Source: Candidatus Methylopumilus turicensis
GTDB lineage: Bacteria; Pseudomonadota; Gammaproteobacteria; Burkholderiales; Methylophilaceae
DNA: 64,000 nucleotides
Direction of reading: 5' to 3'
NCBI RefSeq assembly: GCF_000953015.1
Contig: NZ_LN794158.1
Location: 1,426,001 to 1,490,000 of the forward strand
Shown here: piece after piece, positions 50,059-59,292 of the stretch
Numbering within the stretch: position 1 is the first letter of the stretch
Layout: each line of letters opens with the position of its first letter
The notes under the pieces: model-generated
What the model was told of the DNA's origin: nothing
What the model saw: the letters and a program-made list of their open reading frames with translations, nothing else
Database searches by the model: none
Position numbers and translations under genes: made by a program

Positions 50059-51000
50059 TTATTCCCAAACGGCTCTCTGCATGGCGATGCCATGGCCACC
50101 TGCTTGCCAAGCATTTTTAAGCGCTGAATATTGCATGCCGCCAAGTGCATAAACAGGTAATGGATAATCTTGTTTCATCTTCGCAAACGCTTCCCAGCCC
50201 ATGGCTTGAGTTTCCGGATGACTGCGGGTTGGCAATACTGGAGAGAGCATCACAAAATCTACATTCATTTGGACTGCTTTTGCCATTTCTTGAGTATTGT
50301 GACAAGACGCAGCGACCAACAAACCATGAGGCTTCTCACTCAAATTCATTAGCGCATGACTATTCAAATGCATGCCATCGGCGCCTGCTTTCATCACATC
50401 ATCCCAATCTGCATTCATCAGCACTCTAGCGCCGAAGGGACGTGCGAGCGCAATTACTTTATGTGCAAATGCAATTAATGCCTCTCGACCCAGTTGTTTT
50501 TCACGCACTTGGATCAACTTCAATCCTTTTTCCAATTGGAGTGCTAAAGCCTTGAAAAAAGATGCTTCACCCATCTCCATCATATTAGTAATCGCGTAAA
50601 CAGCTGGCAAACTTAAGGCACTGAGAATAGGAATATTAGCAGGCAACATAGGCTCAACCGTTAAGGCTGCAGGGTTTTGCCAACTAAGTTGCTGACCTTC
50701 ACGCCCAACAGGCTCGCCTTGCCACGACTTTACGATAAAGAAGTTGAGCTTGACGGTTTTTTCTGGGTAGTCAAAGGTACGAACAAGCCATGGGTAGGCT
50801 TCAGTCGCTTGCACGCCAAGCTCTTCATCTAGCTCACGTTGCAGGGCTTCAAGTGGCGTTTCGCCGTCTTCAATCTTACCGCCTGGGAATTCCCACCAAC
50901 CAGCCCAGGCCTTCCCTGCAGGCCGATTACCCAATAAGACCATCCCATCTTCGCGCATCAAAACTGCTACTGCGGCATGGACTACTTTGTTAGTGTTCAA
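50059..51000 (-). CDS. Nudix hydrolase fused to a ThiE-like domain
   Basis: A 313-residue fusion. The N-terminal Nudix domain (1-130, Nudix box GGKIEDGETPLEALQREL-DEEL) resembles MutT, which clears 8-oxo-dGTP. The C-terminal part (about 135-313) is a thiamine-phosphate-synthase-like TIM barrel (LKLIQVREKQLGREALIAFA; DGMHLNSHAL; FVMLSPVLPTRSHP). This fusion is common in betaproteobacteria. TTG start overlaps the AAA-gene stop as TTGA. Whether the second domain is active is unknown. Confidence 0.9.
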   Translation of the reverse strand: MNTNKVVHAAVAVLMREDGMVLLGNRPAGKAWAGWWEFPGGKIEDGETPLEALQRELDEELGVQATEAYPWLVRTFDYPEKTVKLNFFIVKSWQGEPVGREGQQLSWQNPAALTVEPMLPANIPILSALSLPAVYAITNMMEMGEASFFKALALQLEKGLKLIQVREKQLGREALIAFAHKVIALARPFGARVLMNADWDDVMKAGADGMHLNSHALMNLSEKPHGLLVAASCHNTQEMAKAVQMNVDFVMLSPVLPTRSHPETQAMGWEAFAKMKQDYPLPVYALGGMQYSALKNAWQAGGHGIAMQRAVWE

Positions 51001-51878
51001 GATGCTGACTTTTGATTAGCCAAAGCCTGACGGCCCGCATAGTCACGTGCGAATTGATAGGCAACACGGCCACTTCGGGCGCCGCGCGTTAAAGAAAAAG
51101 TTAATGCAGCACGTCTTACTTCGTCGTTCATTTCAGCAATGCCATATTCGGATAACCAATAAGCTGCGACTGTTAAATATTCATCTTGGTCAAACGCGTA
51201 AAAAGAGAGCCACAAGCCAAAACGTTCCGACAACGAGACCTTCTCTTCTGAGGTTTCACCTGGACGAATTTCCTCACCCACATACTGGGTTTCTAAGTTT
51301 TCCGCCATGTATTCAGGCATGAGGTGCCGACGGTTAGAAGTAGCATAAACCACGACATTATCTGAAGTGGTTGCGATGGAGCCATCCAGCACCACTTTAA
51401 GCGTTTTATAACCTGGGTCTGTCGCTTCAAAGGAAAGGTCATCGCAAAATATAATAAATCGCTCAGGCCTTGCGCGAAGCAAACTGACAATCTCGGGCAA
51501 GGCAACCAAGTCCTGTTTCTCAACCTCGACAATACGCAATCCATCTTTTGCAAACTCACTCAACAACGCTTTTACAAGGGTGGATTTTCCCGTGCCCCGC
51601 GCGCCTGTTAGCAACACACTATTCGCAGGAAAGCCGCTGACGAACTGCGCTGTGTTACGCACAACTTCAGCTTTTTGGGCATCTACATTGCAAATGGCTT
51701 CTAGCTTGATTTGGTGGGGATGTGGAACAGCTTGCAGACAACCTCGGCCATTCATGATTTGCCAACGCCAAGCTAAAGCATTCCAATCAACATCTTGCTG
51801 AATTGATGGTAGATAGGCTGAAAGCCTTTCTAAAATAGACTCCGCACGATTAATCAGGCTTTCAATATTCGCCATCAT
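50997..51878 (-). CDS. DUF815 AAA ATPase
   Basis: A 293-residue AAA protein (COG2607/DUF815) with Walker A GARGTGKST at about 95-103 and Walker B FIIFCDDLSFE. Function unknown; always linked to argJ and mutT in relatives. Start ATG overlaps the argJ stop as TAATG (51878), and stop overlaps the Nudix start. Confidence 0.93.
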   Translation of the reverse strand: MMANIESLINRAESILERLSAYLPSIQQDVDWNALAWRWQIMNGRGCLQAVPHPHQIKLEAICNVDAQKAEVVRNTAQFVSGFPANSVLLTGARGTGKSTLVKALLSEFAKDGLRIVEVEKQDLVALPEIVSLLRARPERFIIFCDDLSFEATDPGYKTLKVVLDGSIATTSDNVVVYATSNRRHLMPEYMAENLETQYVGEEIRPGETSEEKVSLSERFGLWLSFYAFDQDEYLTVAAYWLSEYGIAEMNDEVRRAALTFSLTRGARSGRVAYQFARDYAGRQALANQKSAS

Positions 51879-53107
51879 TAAGAGCGATAATCCGCGTTAA
51901 TTTTTACGTAATCGTATGAGAAGTCGCAAGTCCAAACGGTTGCACTGGCTTCGCCGCGATTAAGCACGACGCGCACTAAAATCTCTGGCTCTTTCATCAC
52001 CGCCGCACCCTGCTCTTCTTGATAGGCTTGTGCACGACCGCCATTTTCAGCCACTAACACATCACCTAAATAAAGCTGCATGGCATTGACATCTAAACTA
52101 TCAACGCCGGCGTAACCAATTGCCGCCAAGATACGGCCTAAATTAGGGTCTGATGCAAAGAAAGCCGTTTTAATTAGTGGAGAATGCGAAATGGCATAAG
52201 CCACTTTGCGACACTCCTCGAGATCTCGACCTGCCTCCACTTGCACCGTCATAAATTTAGTAGCGCCTTCTCCATCACGTACAATCGCTTGCGCTAGCAA
52301 TGTGGCGACTTCAGTCATGGCATCGCGAAGAGCCAGATAATCGGCCGTATCTGCTTGAATCTCAGCAATCCCAGATTGACCAGTCGCCATCAAAATTAAA
52401 GAATCATTTGTGGAGGTATCACCATCTACCGTAATGCAATTAAATGAGCGATTGACCGCGTAATCAATCAACTGCTCCAACGCTAATTGGCTGATGGCCG
52501 CATCGGTTGCGATATAACCCAACATGGTCGCCATGTTGGGATGAATCATGCCTGAGCCTTTAGAAATACCTGTAATGGTAATGGTCTTACCTTCTAAAGA
52601 AATCCGTTTGGAATACCCTTTTGCCACAATATCCGTCGTCATAATGGCTTCGGCAGCATTGAGCCAGTTATCTTCCTTTAGGTTCTCAATGCATGCGGGC
52701 AAACCAGCAATCACACGATCCACAGGCAAGGATTCTAAAATAACACCTGTCGAAAACGGTAAAATTTGTGATGCAGATTTCGCCCCCAACAAATCAGCTA
52801 ACGCCACACAAGTTTGTTTGGCATGTTGCATACCTGGCTCACCAGTTCCCGCATTGGCATTGCCCGTATTAACCACAAGCGCACGAATTTCATTACCGCT
52901 TGCGAGGTGATCTTTAGACAAAGTCACGGGCGCAGCGCAAAATTGATTTTTGGTAAAGACACCAGCAACGCGTGTGCCTTCACTGAGCTTAATCACTAAC
53001 AAATCTTTGCGGTTTTGCTTGCGGATATTAGCTTCCGCAAACCCGAGTTGAACACCTTTCACAGGCAATAAAGAATTGGCTTGCGGTGCTGATAAATTAA
53101 CTGGCAT
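51878..53107 (-). CDS. argJ: Bifunctional ornithine acetyltransferase/N-acetylglutamate synthase
   Basis: A 409-residue enzyme of the cyclic arginine pathway. The self-cleavage site [14 protein letters not shown] (between Ala and Thr) and the C-terminal [12 protein letters not shown] are present. Full length is normal. Translationally coupled to the DUF815 gene. Confidence 0.98.
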   Translation of the reverse strand: MPVNLSAPQANSLLPVKGVQLGFAEANIRKQNRKDLLVIKLSEGTRVAGVFTKNQFCAAPVTLSKDHLASGNEIRALVVNTGNANAGTGEPGMQHAKQTCVALADLLGAKSASQILPFSTGVILESLPVDRVIAGLPACIENLKEDNWLNAAEAIMTTDIVAKGYSKRISLEGKTITITGISKGSGMIHPNMATMLGYIATDAAISQLALEQLIDYAVNRSFNCITVDGDTSTNDSLILMATGQSGIAEIQADTADYLALRDAMTEVATLLAQAIVRDGEGATKFMTVQVEAGRDLEECRKVAYAISHSPLIKTAFFASDPNLGRILAAIGYAGVDSLDVNAMQLYLGDVLVAENGGRAQAYQEEQGAAVMKEPEILVRVVLNRGEASATVWTCDFSYDYVKINADYRS

Positions 53108-53194
53108 TTTTGTGAGCTCTAAGTCATCAAGGAATAGTAGGATTTTAACCGATAGACAAAACTTGCATGAAGCAAAACACAGATTCTGAGTATA

Positions 53195-53223
53195 AAAAAA
53201 GCGGCTTTAAAGCCGCTTTTTAT
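53195..53223 (-). terminator. Intrinsic terminator after the DUF1289 gene
   Basis: AAAGCGGC/GCCGCTTT around TTTAAA (53198-53219), followed on the minus strand by a T run. It ends the secA-DUF1289 transcript before argJ. Confidence 0.88.
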
Positions 53224-53409
53224 TTAGAACGTGGTGTTATCTAACAAACGCTGGTCTAAAGTACCCATCACTTTATCTCGCTCTTGGTCAGATATATTCC
53301 ACCACTCACGAATTTCTTCAACCGTGCGATAACAGCCCTGGCAAAAACCATTGCTATCATTGATTGCACAAACGCCAATACAAGGCGAAACGATATCTTC
53401 AATACCCAT
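53224..53409 (-). CDS. DUF1289 family small zinc-type protein
   Basis: A 61-residue protein with SPCIGVCAI...FCQGCYRTVEEI, the four-cysteine DUF1289 pattern (Cys at about 9, 13, 23 and 26). It is 3 bases downstream of secA. Function unknown; likely binds a metal. Confidence 0.93.
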   Translation of the reverse strand: MGIEDIVSPCIGVCAINDSNGFCQGCYRTVEEIREWWNISDQERDKVMGTLDQRLLDNTTF

Positions 53410-53412
53410 AAA

Positions 53413-56121
53413 TTAGTTTAACTTTCCGTGACATTGTTTGTACTTTTGTCCTGAGCCGCATGGACATGGATCATTGCGGCCAATCTTCACACCTTCGCGT
53501 TCAAATGGCGCACTATCTTCAACCGCTGACGAGGCTAAAGCTTCGTCATAGTCTGTATGTTGATACTGCACATTCTCCAGCTCTGTTGGCTTTTCAACGG
53601 CTTCTAAATCGGCAGCGCTCTTGACTTGAACTTGCATGGTGACTTGCGTCACTTCATGCTTCACCGTATCAAGCAAAGCGGCAAATAACTCAAAAGCTTC
53701 ACGTTTGTATTCTTGCTTAGGATTCTTTTGCGCATATGAACGTAAATGAATACCTTGACGTAAATGATCCAAACCAGCCAAGTGCTCGCGCCAATGATTG
53801 TCTAAACTTTGCAACATGACCGCACGCTCAAATTGACGCATCGTGTCCGCGCCAGCCATTTGTTCTTTGGCTGTGTAAGCTTCTTCGGCAGCACCTTGGA
53901 TAGTGTCGCGTAATGTTTCTTCGTGCAATTCTGGATTTTCTTCCAACATTTTTTGCAATGGCAGAGATAAATTAAACTCACCTTGCAACACTTTCTCTAA
54001 CGAAGCGACATCCCACTGCTCTTCCACGCTACCTGGTGGCACGTAGGTTGCAATGATGTTGTTAATGACGTCATGACGCATTGCACCAATCGTTTCACCC
54101 ACATCCGTCACTTCCAAGAGCTCATTACGTTGCTCGTAAATCACTTTACGCTGATCATTGGCTACATCATCGTATTCCAAAAGTTGCTTACGAATATCGA
54201 AGTTACGGCCTTCTACTTTACGCTGTGCATTTTCAATCGCACGGGTGACCCATGGATGCTCAATCGCTTCACCTTCAGGCATTTTGAGCCGTTCCATAAT
54301 CGCTGAAACACGATCAGATGCAAAAATACGTAATAATTGATCTTCAAGAGACAAATAAAAGCGGCTAGAGCCTGTATCGCCCTGACGACCTGAACGTCCA
54401 CGCAATTGGTTATCCACGCGACGAGACTCGTGACGCTCTGTACCAATAATATGCAAACCACCTGCAGCCAATACCGCATCGTGGCGAATTTGCCATTCTG
54501 CTTTAATGTTTGCAATCTTAGTTTGCTTCTCTGCTTCTGAAAGACCCTCGTCTGCACGAACAAGATCAATTTTAGGTTCTGGATTGCCACCTAAGACAAT
54601 ATCCGTTCCACGACCAGCCATATTAGTGGCGATTGTAATCATCCCTGGGCGACCAGCCTGCACAATAATGTGGGCTTCTCGCTCATGTTGTTTTGCATTC
54701 AATACTTGATGATCTAGTTTTGCCTTAGTCAGCAAATCAGCAATCAATTCAGAATTTTCGATCGAAGTAGTGCCGACTAATACTGGTTGGCCACGACCTT
54801 GGCATTCTTTAATATCTTCGATCACCGCATTGTATTTTTCACGCCCAGTGCGATAAACCTTATCCATCTGATCTTTACGTTGCATGATGCGATGCGTTGG
54901 AATCACAACGGTTTCTAAACCGTAAATTTGATTAAACTCATACGCTTCCGTATCAGCAGTGCCTGTCATGCCAGATAATTTGCCATACATGCGGAAATAA
55001 TTTTGGAAAGTAATAGAAGCAAGCGTTTGATTCTCTTTTTGAATCGCCACACCCTCTTTCGCTTCAACGGCTTGATGCAAGCCATCAGACCAACGACGGC
55101 CTGTCATCATACGGCCTGTGAATTCATCAACGATGACAATCTCGCCATCACGCACAACATAGTGCTGGTCTTTATGAAATAAAGACTGGGCGCGCAAAGA
55201 TGCATACAAATGATGGATCAAACTAATACTTGCAGCGTCGTACAAGCTAACACCTTCTGCCAACAGTCCTGATTTTTCAAGTAACTGCTCTGCATGCTCA
55301 TGGCCCTGCTCGGACATAATGACTTGTTGGGATTTTTCATCAACCCAGTAATCGCCTTCGCCCTCTTCTTCCGTTTGACGGACCAACTGAGCAGCGATAC
55401 CGTGCATTTGATTGTATAAGTCGATGCTATCGTCGGCTTGACCTGAGATGATCAGCGGGGTTCGCGCCTCATCAATCAAAATCGAATCCACCTCGTCGAT
55501 CAAGGCATAGCTTAGGCTGCGTTGTACCCGCTCCTCAGCTGTATACACCATGTTGTCACGAAGGTAATCAAAACCAAACTCATTATTGGTACCGTAGGTG
55601 ATGTCTGCAGCATAGGCTTGTTGCTTTACATCATGAGGCATCTGTGACAGGTTAATACCAACCGTTAAACCCAAGAAATTGTAAAGTCTAGACATCCACT
55701 CAGCATCACGCTTTGCCAAGTAATCATTCACGGTAATGACGTGAACACCCTTCCCTGTTAGCGCGTTAAGATAGGCTGGCAGTGTTGCCACTAAGGTCTT
55801 GCCTTCACCCGTCCGCATTTCTGCAATTTTGCCTGCATTGAGCACCATGCCACCGATCAATTGCACGTCAAAATGGCGCATTTGGAATACACGGCGACCG
55901 CCTTCGCGCACCACTGCAAACGCTTCTGGTAGAAGCTGATCTAGCGTTTCGCCTGCCTGAAAACGGCCCTTGAATTCTTCTGTTTTTGCACGCAATTGGT
56001 CATCGCTGAGCGCTTGCATTTGAGGCTCAAGGGCATTAATCACCGCCACTTGCTCAAAATATTGCTTCACTAGGCGATCGTTACGACTACCAAATAATTT
56101 TCTAAAAAGCTTGGATAACAT
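53413..56121 (-). CDS. secA: Preprotein translocase ATPase SecA
   Basis: A 902-residue motor of the Sec pathway. Walker [14 protein letters not shown] near residue 103, [15 protein letters not shown] (Walker B), [10 protein letters not shown] and the C-terminal zinc motif [17 protein letters not shown] that binds SecB. Length is typical. Co-transcribed with DUF1289. Confidence 0.99.
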   Translation of the reverse strand: MLSKLFRKLFGSRNDRLVKQYFEQVAVINALEPQMQALSDDQLRAKTEEFKGRFQAGETLDQLLPEAFAVVREGGRRVFQMRHFDVQLIGGMVLNAGKIAEMRTGEGKTLVATLPAYLNALTGKGVHVITVNDYLAKRDAEWMSRLYNFLGLTVGINLSQMPHDVKQQAYAADITYGTNNEFGFDYLRDNMVYTAEERVQRSLSYALIDEVDSILIDEARTPLIISGQADDSIDLYNQMHGIAAQLVRQTEEEGEGDYWVDEKSQQVIMSEQGHEHAEQLLEKSGLLAEGVSLYDAASISLIHHLYASLRAQSLFHKDQHYVVRDGEIVIVDEFTGRMMTGRRWSDGLHQAVEAKEGVAIQKENQTLASITFQNYFRMYGKLSGMTGTADTEAYEFNQIYGLETVVIPTHRIMQRKDQMDKVYRTGREKYNAVIEDIKECQGRGQPVLVGTTSIENSELIADLLTKAKLDHQVLNAKQHEREAHIIVQAGRPGMITIATNMAGRGTDIVLGGNPEPKIDLVRADEGLSEAEKQTKIANIKAEWQIRHDAVLAAGGLHIIGTERHESRRVDNQLRGRSGRQGDTGSSRFYLSLEDQLLRIFASDRVSAIMERLKMPEGEAIEHPWVTRAIENAQRKVEGRNFDIRKQLLEYDDVANDQRKVIYEQRNELLEVTDVGETIGAMRHDVINNIIATYVPPGSVEEQWDVASLEKVLQGEFNLSLPLQKMLEENPELHEETLRDTIQGAAEEAYTAKEQMAGADTMRQFERAVMLQSLDNHWREHLAGLDHLRQGIHLRSYAQKNPKQEYKREAFELFAALLDTVKHEVTQVTMQVQVKSAADLEAVEKPTELENVQYQHTDYDEALASSAVEDSAPFEREGVKIGRNDPCPCGSGQKYKQCHGKLN

Positions 56122-56320
56122 AGAGTGACACCAACTTTCCGCTATCGCGGAACCTTCTTTAAGGTTGACTTAAAAATAAATTCTTGCGATTTTACCATAC
56201 TCAAGCCACCTCTCGGCAGCCATTACAACGACACTTAAAACACGAACAGCCTTACAGACGATATAATATTAATAGGAACAATCTACCATTATTTAATTTC
56301 ACTTGCGCGAGGGCTTAATT

Positions 56321-56734
56321 TTGCAATTAATCAATGCAATACTTAAAAACAGCGCACTGTCAAAAATGGCTGAAAAAGCCAAAGACCTGACCTCCATCCA
56401 AAAAATTTGGAATGAAATCGTCCCGACTCAACTCAAGCCCTATTCGCAGGCAGGTAATATTGAACACAAACGTCTGACTGTGCATGTTGAAAATGGTGCA
56501 ATTGCTGCCAAAATTAAGCTTTTATTGCCTAGCTTGATTACCAAGCTACAAAAGCAGGGTGTAGAAGTCACCTCGATCAGAGTGCAAGTAGACGTCCAGT
56601 CTAAGCAAGATAAAGCAGTAAAACCCTCTCGCCACATCAGCGAAAATGCCTCAACCAGTCTACAATCATTAGCGAAGCAATTAGAGGGCTCTGAGCTGGG
56701 CGATGTCTTAACCAGACTGTCAAAACGCACCTAA
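56321..56734 (+). CDS. DUF721 (DciA-like) protein
   Basis: A protein of 137 residues if TTG at 56321 is used; GAGGG 7 bases upstream supports that, while an earlier TTG at 56303 would place the site inside the frame. KIWNEIVPTQLKPYSQAGNI and LTVHVENGAIAAKIKLLLPSLITKL match the DUF721 KH-like domain; some members (DciA) load DnaB helicase. Divergent from secA, as in relatives. Confidence 0.85.
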   Translation: MQLINAILKNSALSKMAEKAKDLTSIQKIWNEIVPTQLKPYSQAGNIEHKRLTVHVENGAIAAKIKLLLPSLITKLQKQGVEVTSIRVQVDVQSKQDKAVKPSRHISENASTSLQSLAKQLEGSELGDVLTRLSKRT

Positions 56735-56762
56735 AAAAACGGCCACTAAAAAGTGGCCATTG
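56732..56762 (-). terminator. Intrinsic terminator of ppa
   Basis: GGCCACT (56741-56747) and AGTGGCC (56752-56758) pair; read on the minus strand the stem ends in seven Ts. It also lies just after the DUF721 stop on the plus strand. Confidence 0.85.
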
Positions 56763-56786
56763 TTCTCTCAAAACTCAAGCTTTTGA

Positions 56787-57311
56787 TTATTTGGCGCGTG
56801 CTACGCTAGCAACGATTTCAGCTTTTGCAGCATCGACTCCCTGCCATTGGCCAACCTTAACCCATTTGCCTTTTTCTAAATCTTTGTAATGCTCAAAGAA
56901 ATGCGCAATTGGCGCTAATTGGAAATCAGGAATATCTTCATAGCTTTTTACGTTTTTGTATTGCGGGCAGATTTTATCTACTGGCACCGCCAATACTTTA
57001 GCATCCATGCCTGATTCATCTTCCATCATCAACACGCCAATGGCGCGGCAACGAATCACTACGCCAGGTTGCAATGGGATAGGTGTAATAACAAGCACAT
57101 CCGTTGGGTCGCCATCTTCTGAAAGTGTTTGCGGAATATAGCCGTAGTTACACGGGTAATGCATAGATGTTCCCATGAAACGATCTACAAATATCGCTCC
57201 AGATTCTTTATCAACTTCAAACTTAATCGGCTCGCCACGCATCGGGATTTCAATAATGACGTTAAAATCATTTGGCACATCTTTGCCCGCAGGCACATTA
57301 CTTAATGACAT
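56787..57311 (-). CDS. ppa: Inorganic pyrophosphatase
   Basis: A 174-residue family I soluble pyrophosphatase. Conserved [40 protein letters not shown] (metal-binding DGDPxDVL) and [14 protein letters not shown] are present. Own terminator. GAAAAACG upstream, weak site. Confidence 0.98.
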   Translation of the reverse strand: MSLSNVPAGKDVPNDFNVIIEIPMRGEPIKFEVDKESGAIFVDRFMGTSMHYPCNYGYIPQTLSEDGDPTDVLVITPIPLQPGVVIRCRAIGVLMMEDESGMDAKVLAVPVDKICPQYKNVKSYEDIPDFQLAPIAHFFEHYKDLEKGKWVKVGQWQGVDAAKAEIVASVARAK

Positions 57312-57338
57312 CGTTTTTCCTTAAGCAGTTTTAAAAAA

Positions 57339-57971
57339 TTATAACAATGGTGCAAATTTTAATGTTTTAGGATCATAAGCAGACATGACCCCAGTTTCAA
57401 TATCAAAATACCAACCATGCAAGGTCAAGGTGCCTTCATCAATACGCTTTTTGATAAAAGGGAAGGTGGCTAGGTTCTCAAGAGAAACAATGATGCCTGC
57501 TAACTCACAATGGCAAGCCATTTCTCCGGCACTTGCATTTGGAAAGTCTGCCTTTACACGTCGGTAAGCATGGCTAGCCATGCTTACCCAAGGACGAATA
57601 AATTCACCATCAATCCCCTCTGGCACCCCTTCGGTTAGCGCTTTGATACCACCACATTGTCTGTGACCCATCACCATAATGTGACGAACACCCAACCCAC
57701 AAACACCGAACTCGAGTGCAGCGCTCACACCGTGATATCCACCACCCTTTTCATAAGGCGGTACAAGATTGGCTACATTACGCACCACAAACAAATCACC
57801 CGGCTTTGCATCCATCACAATGGCTGGGTCTACCCTAGAGTCCGAACAAGCAATAATCATTGTGCTCGGGTTTTGTCCTTGGCTCAATTCACCGAATAAT
57901 GGCGTATCACCGGCAAAGTAATTTTCATGGAAGCGCTCGTACCCTGCAACAAATTGATCAATATTACTCAT
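57339..57971 (-). CDS. can: Beta-class carbonic anhydrase
   Basis: A 210-residue zinc enzyme interconverting CO2 and bicarbonate. The zinc ligands are in ACSDSRVDP (Cys, with Asp/Arg dyad) and MGHRQCGG (His, Cys). Length typical of the SulP-free cytoplasmic form. It overlaps the YkvA-like gene by 8 bases. In a methylotroph it could supply bicarbonate for anaplerotic carboxylation; inference. Confidence 0.95.
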   Translation of the reverse strand: MSNIDQFVAGYERFHENYFAGDTPLFGELSQGQNPSTMIIACSDSRVDPAIVMDAKPGDLFVVRNVANLVPPYEKGGGYHGVSAALEFGVCGLGVRHIMVMGHRQCGGIKALTEGVPEGIDGEFIRPWVSMASHAYRRVKADFPNASAGEMACHCELAGIIVSLENLATFPFIKKRIDEGTLTLHGWYFDIETGVMSAYDPKTLKFAPLL

Positions 57972-58254
57972 TCGTTTTTTCTCTTTTTATCAGTTCACGA
58001 CACTCACTGACTAAGCCATCTGGAATTATTTTTATGGCGATATAGACTAATAAAGGCACAATCACTAAGTCATCCAATTGGCCAATCAACGGAATAAAAT
58101 CTGGAATTAAATCAAAAGGCATCAATACATAGCCTATCGCCAAGCCTAAAAAAAACTTCGCCACCATTGGCGTCTCAGGATGCTTTAAAACAAGTCGATA
58201 AACTTCAAACTCCTGCTTTAGTTGTGCCGCAACCGTCTTAAGCTGACTTAGCAT
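57964..58254 (-). CDS. YkvA/DUF1232 small membrane protein
   Basis: A 96-residue protein with the DUF1232 signature PFDLIPDFIPLIGQLDDLVIV between two membrane helices. Function unknown. It overlaps the start of the carbonic anhydrase gene by 8 bases and is 6 bases after purC, so the three form an operon. Confidence 0.9.
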   Translation of the reverse strand: MLSQLKTVAAQLKQEFEVYRLVLKHPETPMVAKFFLGLAIGYVLMPFDLIPDFIPLIGQLDDLVIVPLLVYIAIKIIPDGLVSECRELIKREKTNE

Positions 58255-58260
58255 GAGCGT

Positions 58261-59160
58261 CTAAACAACCAAGTCTAAACCTGTCAGCTTGGTATAAGCT
58301 TCGCGATATTTCTCACTGGTTTTTTCTGCCACATCATCAGGCAATATAGGCGCTGGCGGAGTTTTATTCCATCCAGAAGCCTCAAGCCAATCACGAACGT
58401 ATTGTTTGTCAAAGCTTGGCGGGTTCTTGCCTACAACATACTGATCTGCAGGCCAGAAACGAGATGAATCTGGCGTCAGCGCTTCATCAATGAGATAAAG
58501 CTCACCGACTGCATCGAGTCCAAATTCAAATTTAGTGTCGGCAATAATAATACCTCGTGTTAATGCATATTCAGCCGCTTCTTTGTATAACCGAAGACTC
58601 ACGCTTGAGACCTTTTCGGCGAGCGTTTGGCCTAAAAGTGATGCACATTTTTCTAAAGTAATGTTTTCATCATGATCGCCAACATCCGCTTTGCTAGATG
58701 GCGTGAAAATTGGCGCAGGCAATTTTGATGCCTCTTTTAAGCCCTCGGGAAGTTCAATCCCACACACAGTGCCACTGGTTTGATATTCTTTCCACCCACT
58801 ACCTACCAAATACCCACGCACAATCGCTTCGATTGGCAAAGGCTTGAGTTTCTTAACGACAAGTGCACGCTTTCCTAATTGCGCTTTTTCAGCAGGATCG
58901 CTCACGAGCGTGTCTGGGTTGATACCGGTCAAATGGTTAGGAATAATGTGCCCAAGTTTCGCAAACCAGAAGTTAGCGATTTCAGTCAAAATCGCACCTT
59001 TGTCTTTGATCGGCGTAGGCAAAATAACGTCAAATGCAGATAGCCTATCTGTGGCAATCAATAGCATAGTATCAGCATCGATATCGTAGATATCACGAAC
59101 CTTCCCTTGATGTAACAGCGGCAGACTCTTGATACTTGATTGCGTAAGCGTAGTAGACAA
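58261..59160 (-). CDS. purC: Phosphoribosylaminoimidazole-succinocarboxamide synthase
   Basis: A 299-residue SAICAR synthase of purine synthesis, of the longer (about 300-residue) form. [44 protein letters not shown] and [25 protein letters not shown] are clear signatures. TTG start with AGGAAAA 6 bases upstream. First gene of the purC-ykvA-can operon. Confidence 0.97.
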   Translation of the reverse strand: MSTTLTQSSIKSLPLLHQGKVRDIYDIDADTMLLIATDRLSAFDVILPTPIKDKGAILTEIANFWFAKLGHIIPNHLTGINPDTLVSDPAEKAQLGKRALVVKKLKPLPIEAIVRGYLVGSGWKEYQTSGTVCGIELPEGLKEASKLPAPIFTPSSKADVGDHDENITLEKCASLLGQTLAEKVSSVSLRLYKEAAEYALTRGIIIADTKFEFGLDAVGELYLIDEALTPDSSRFWPADQYVVGKNPPSFDKQYVRDWLEASGWNKTPPAPILPDDVAEKTSEKYREAYTKLTGLDLVV

Positions 59161-59292
59161 TGCATTTTCCTAATGAATAATTCACGAAGACCCATTTAAA
59201 AGCGTTTGAGCATACAAAATAAGATGTTCAAGCCATTAATCCGTTAGGATTGATTATACCTTAAGTGTGCATATCTCTAAAAACCAAGGAGA

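Noticed and set aside
50059-51000. Standalone thiamine-phosphate synthase with a TPP riboswitch
   Set aside because: The ThiE-like part is fused to a Nudix domain and there is no THI-box-like leader upstream; the gene overlaps the preceding one.
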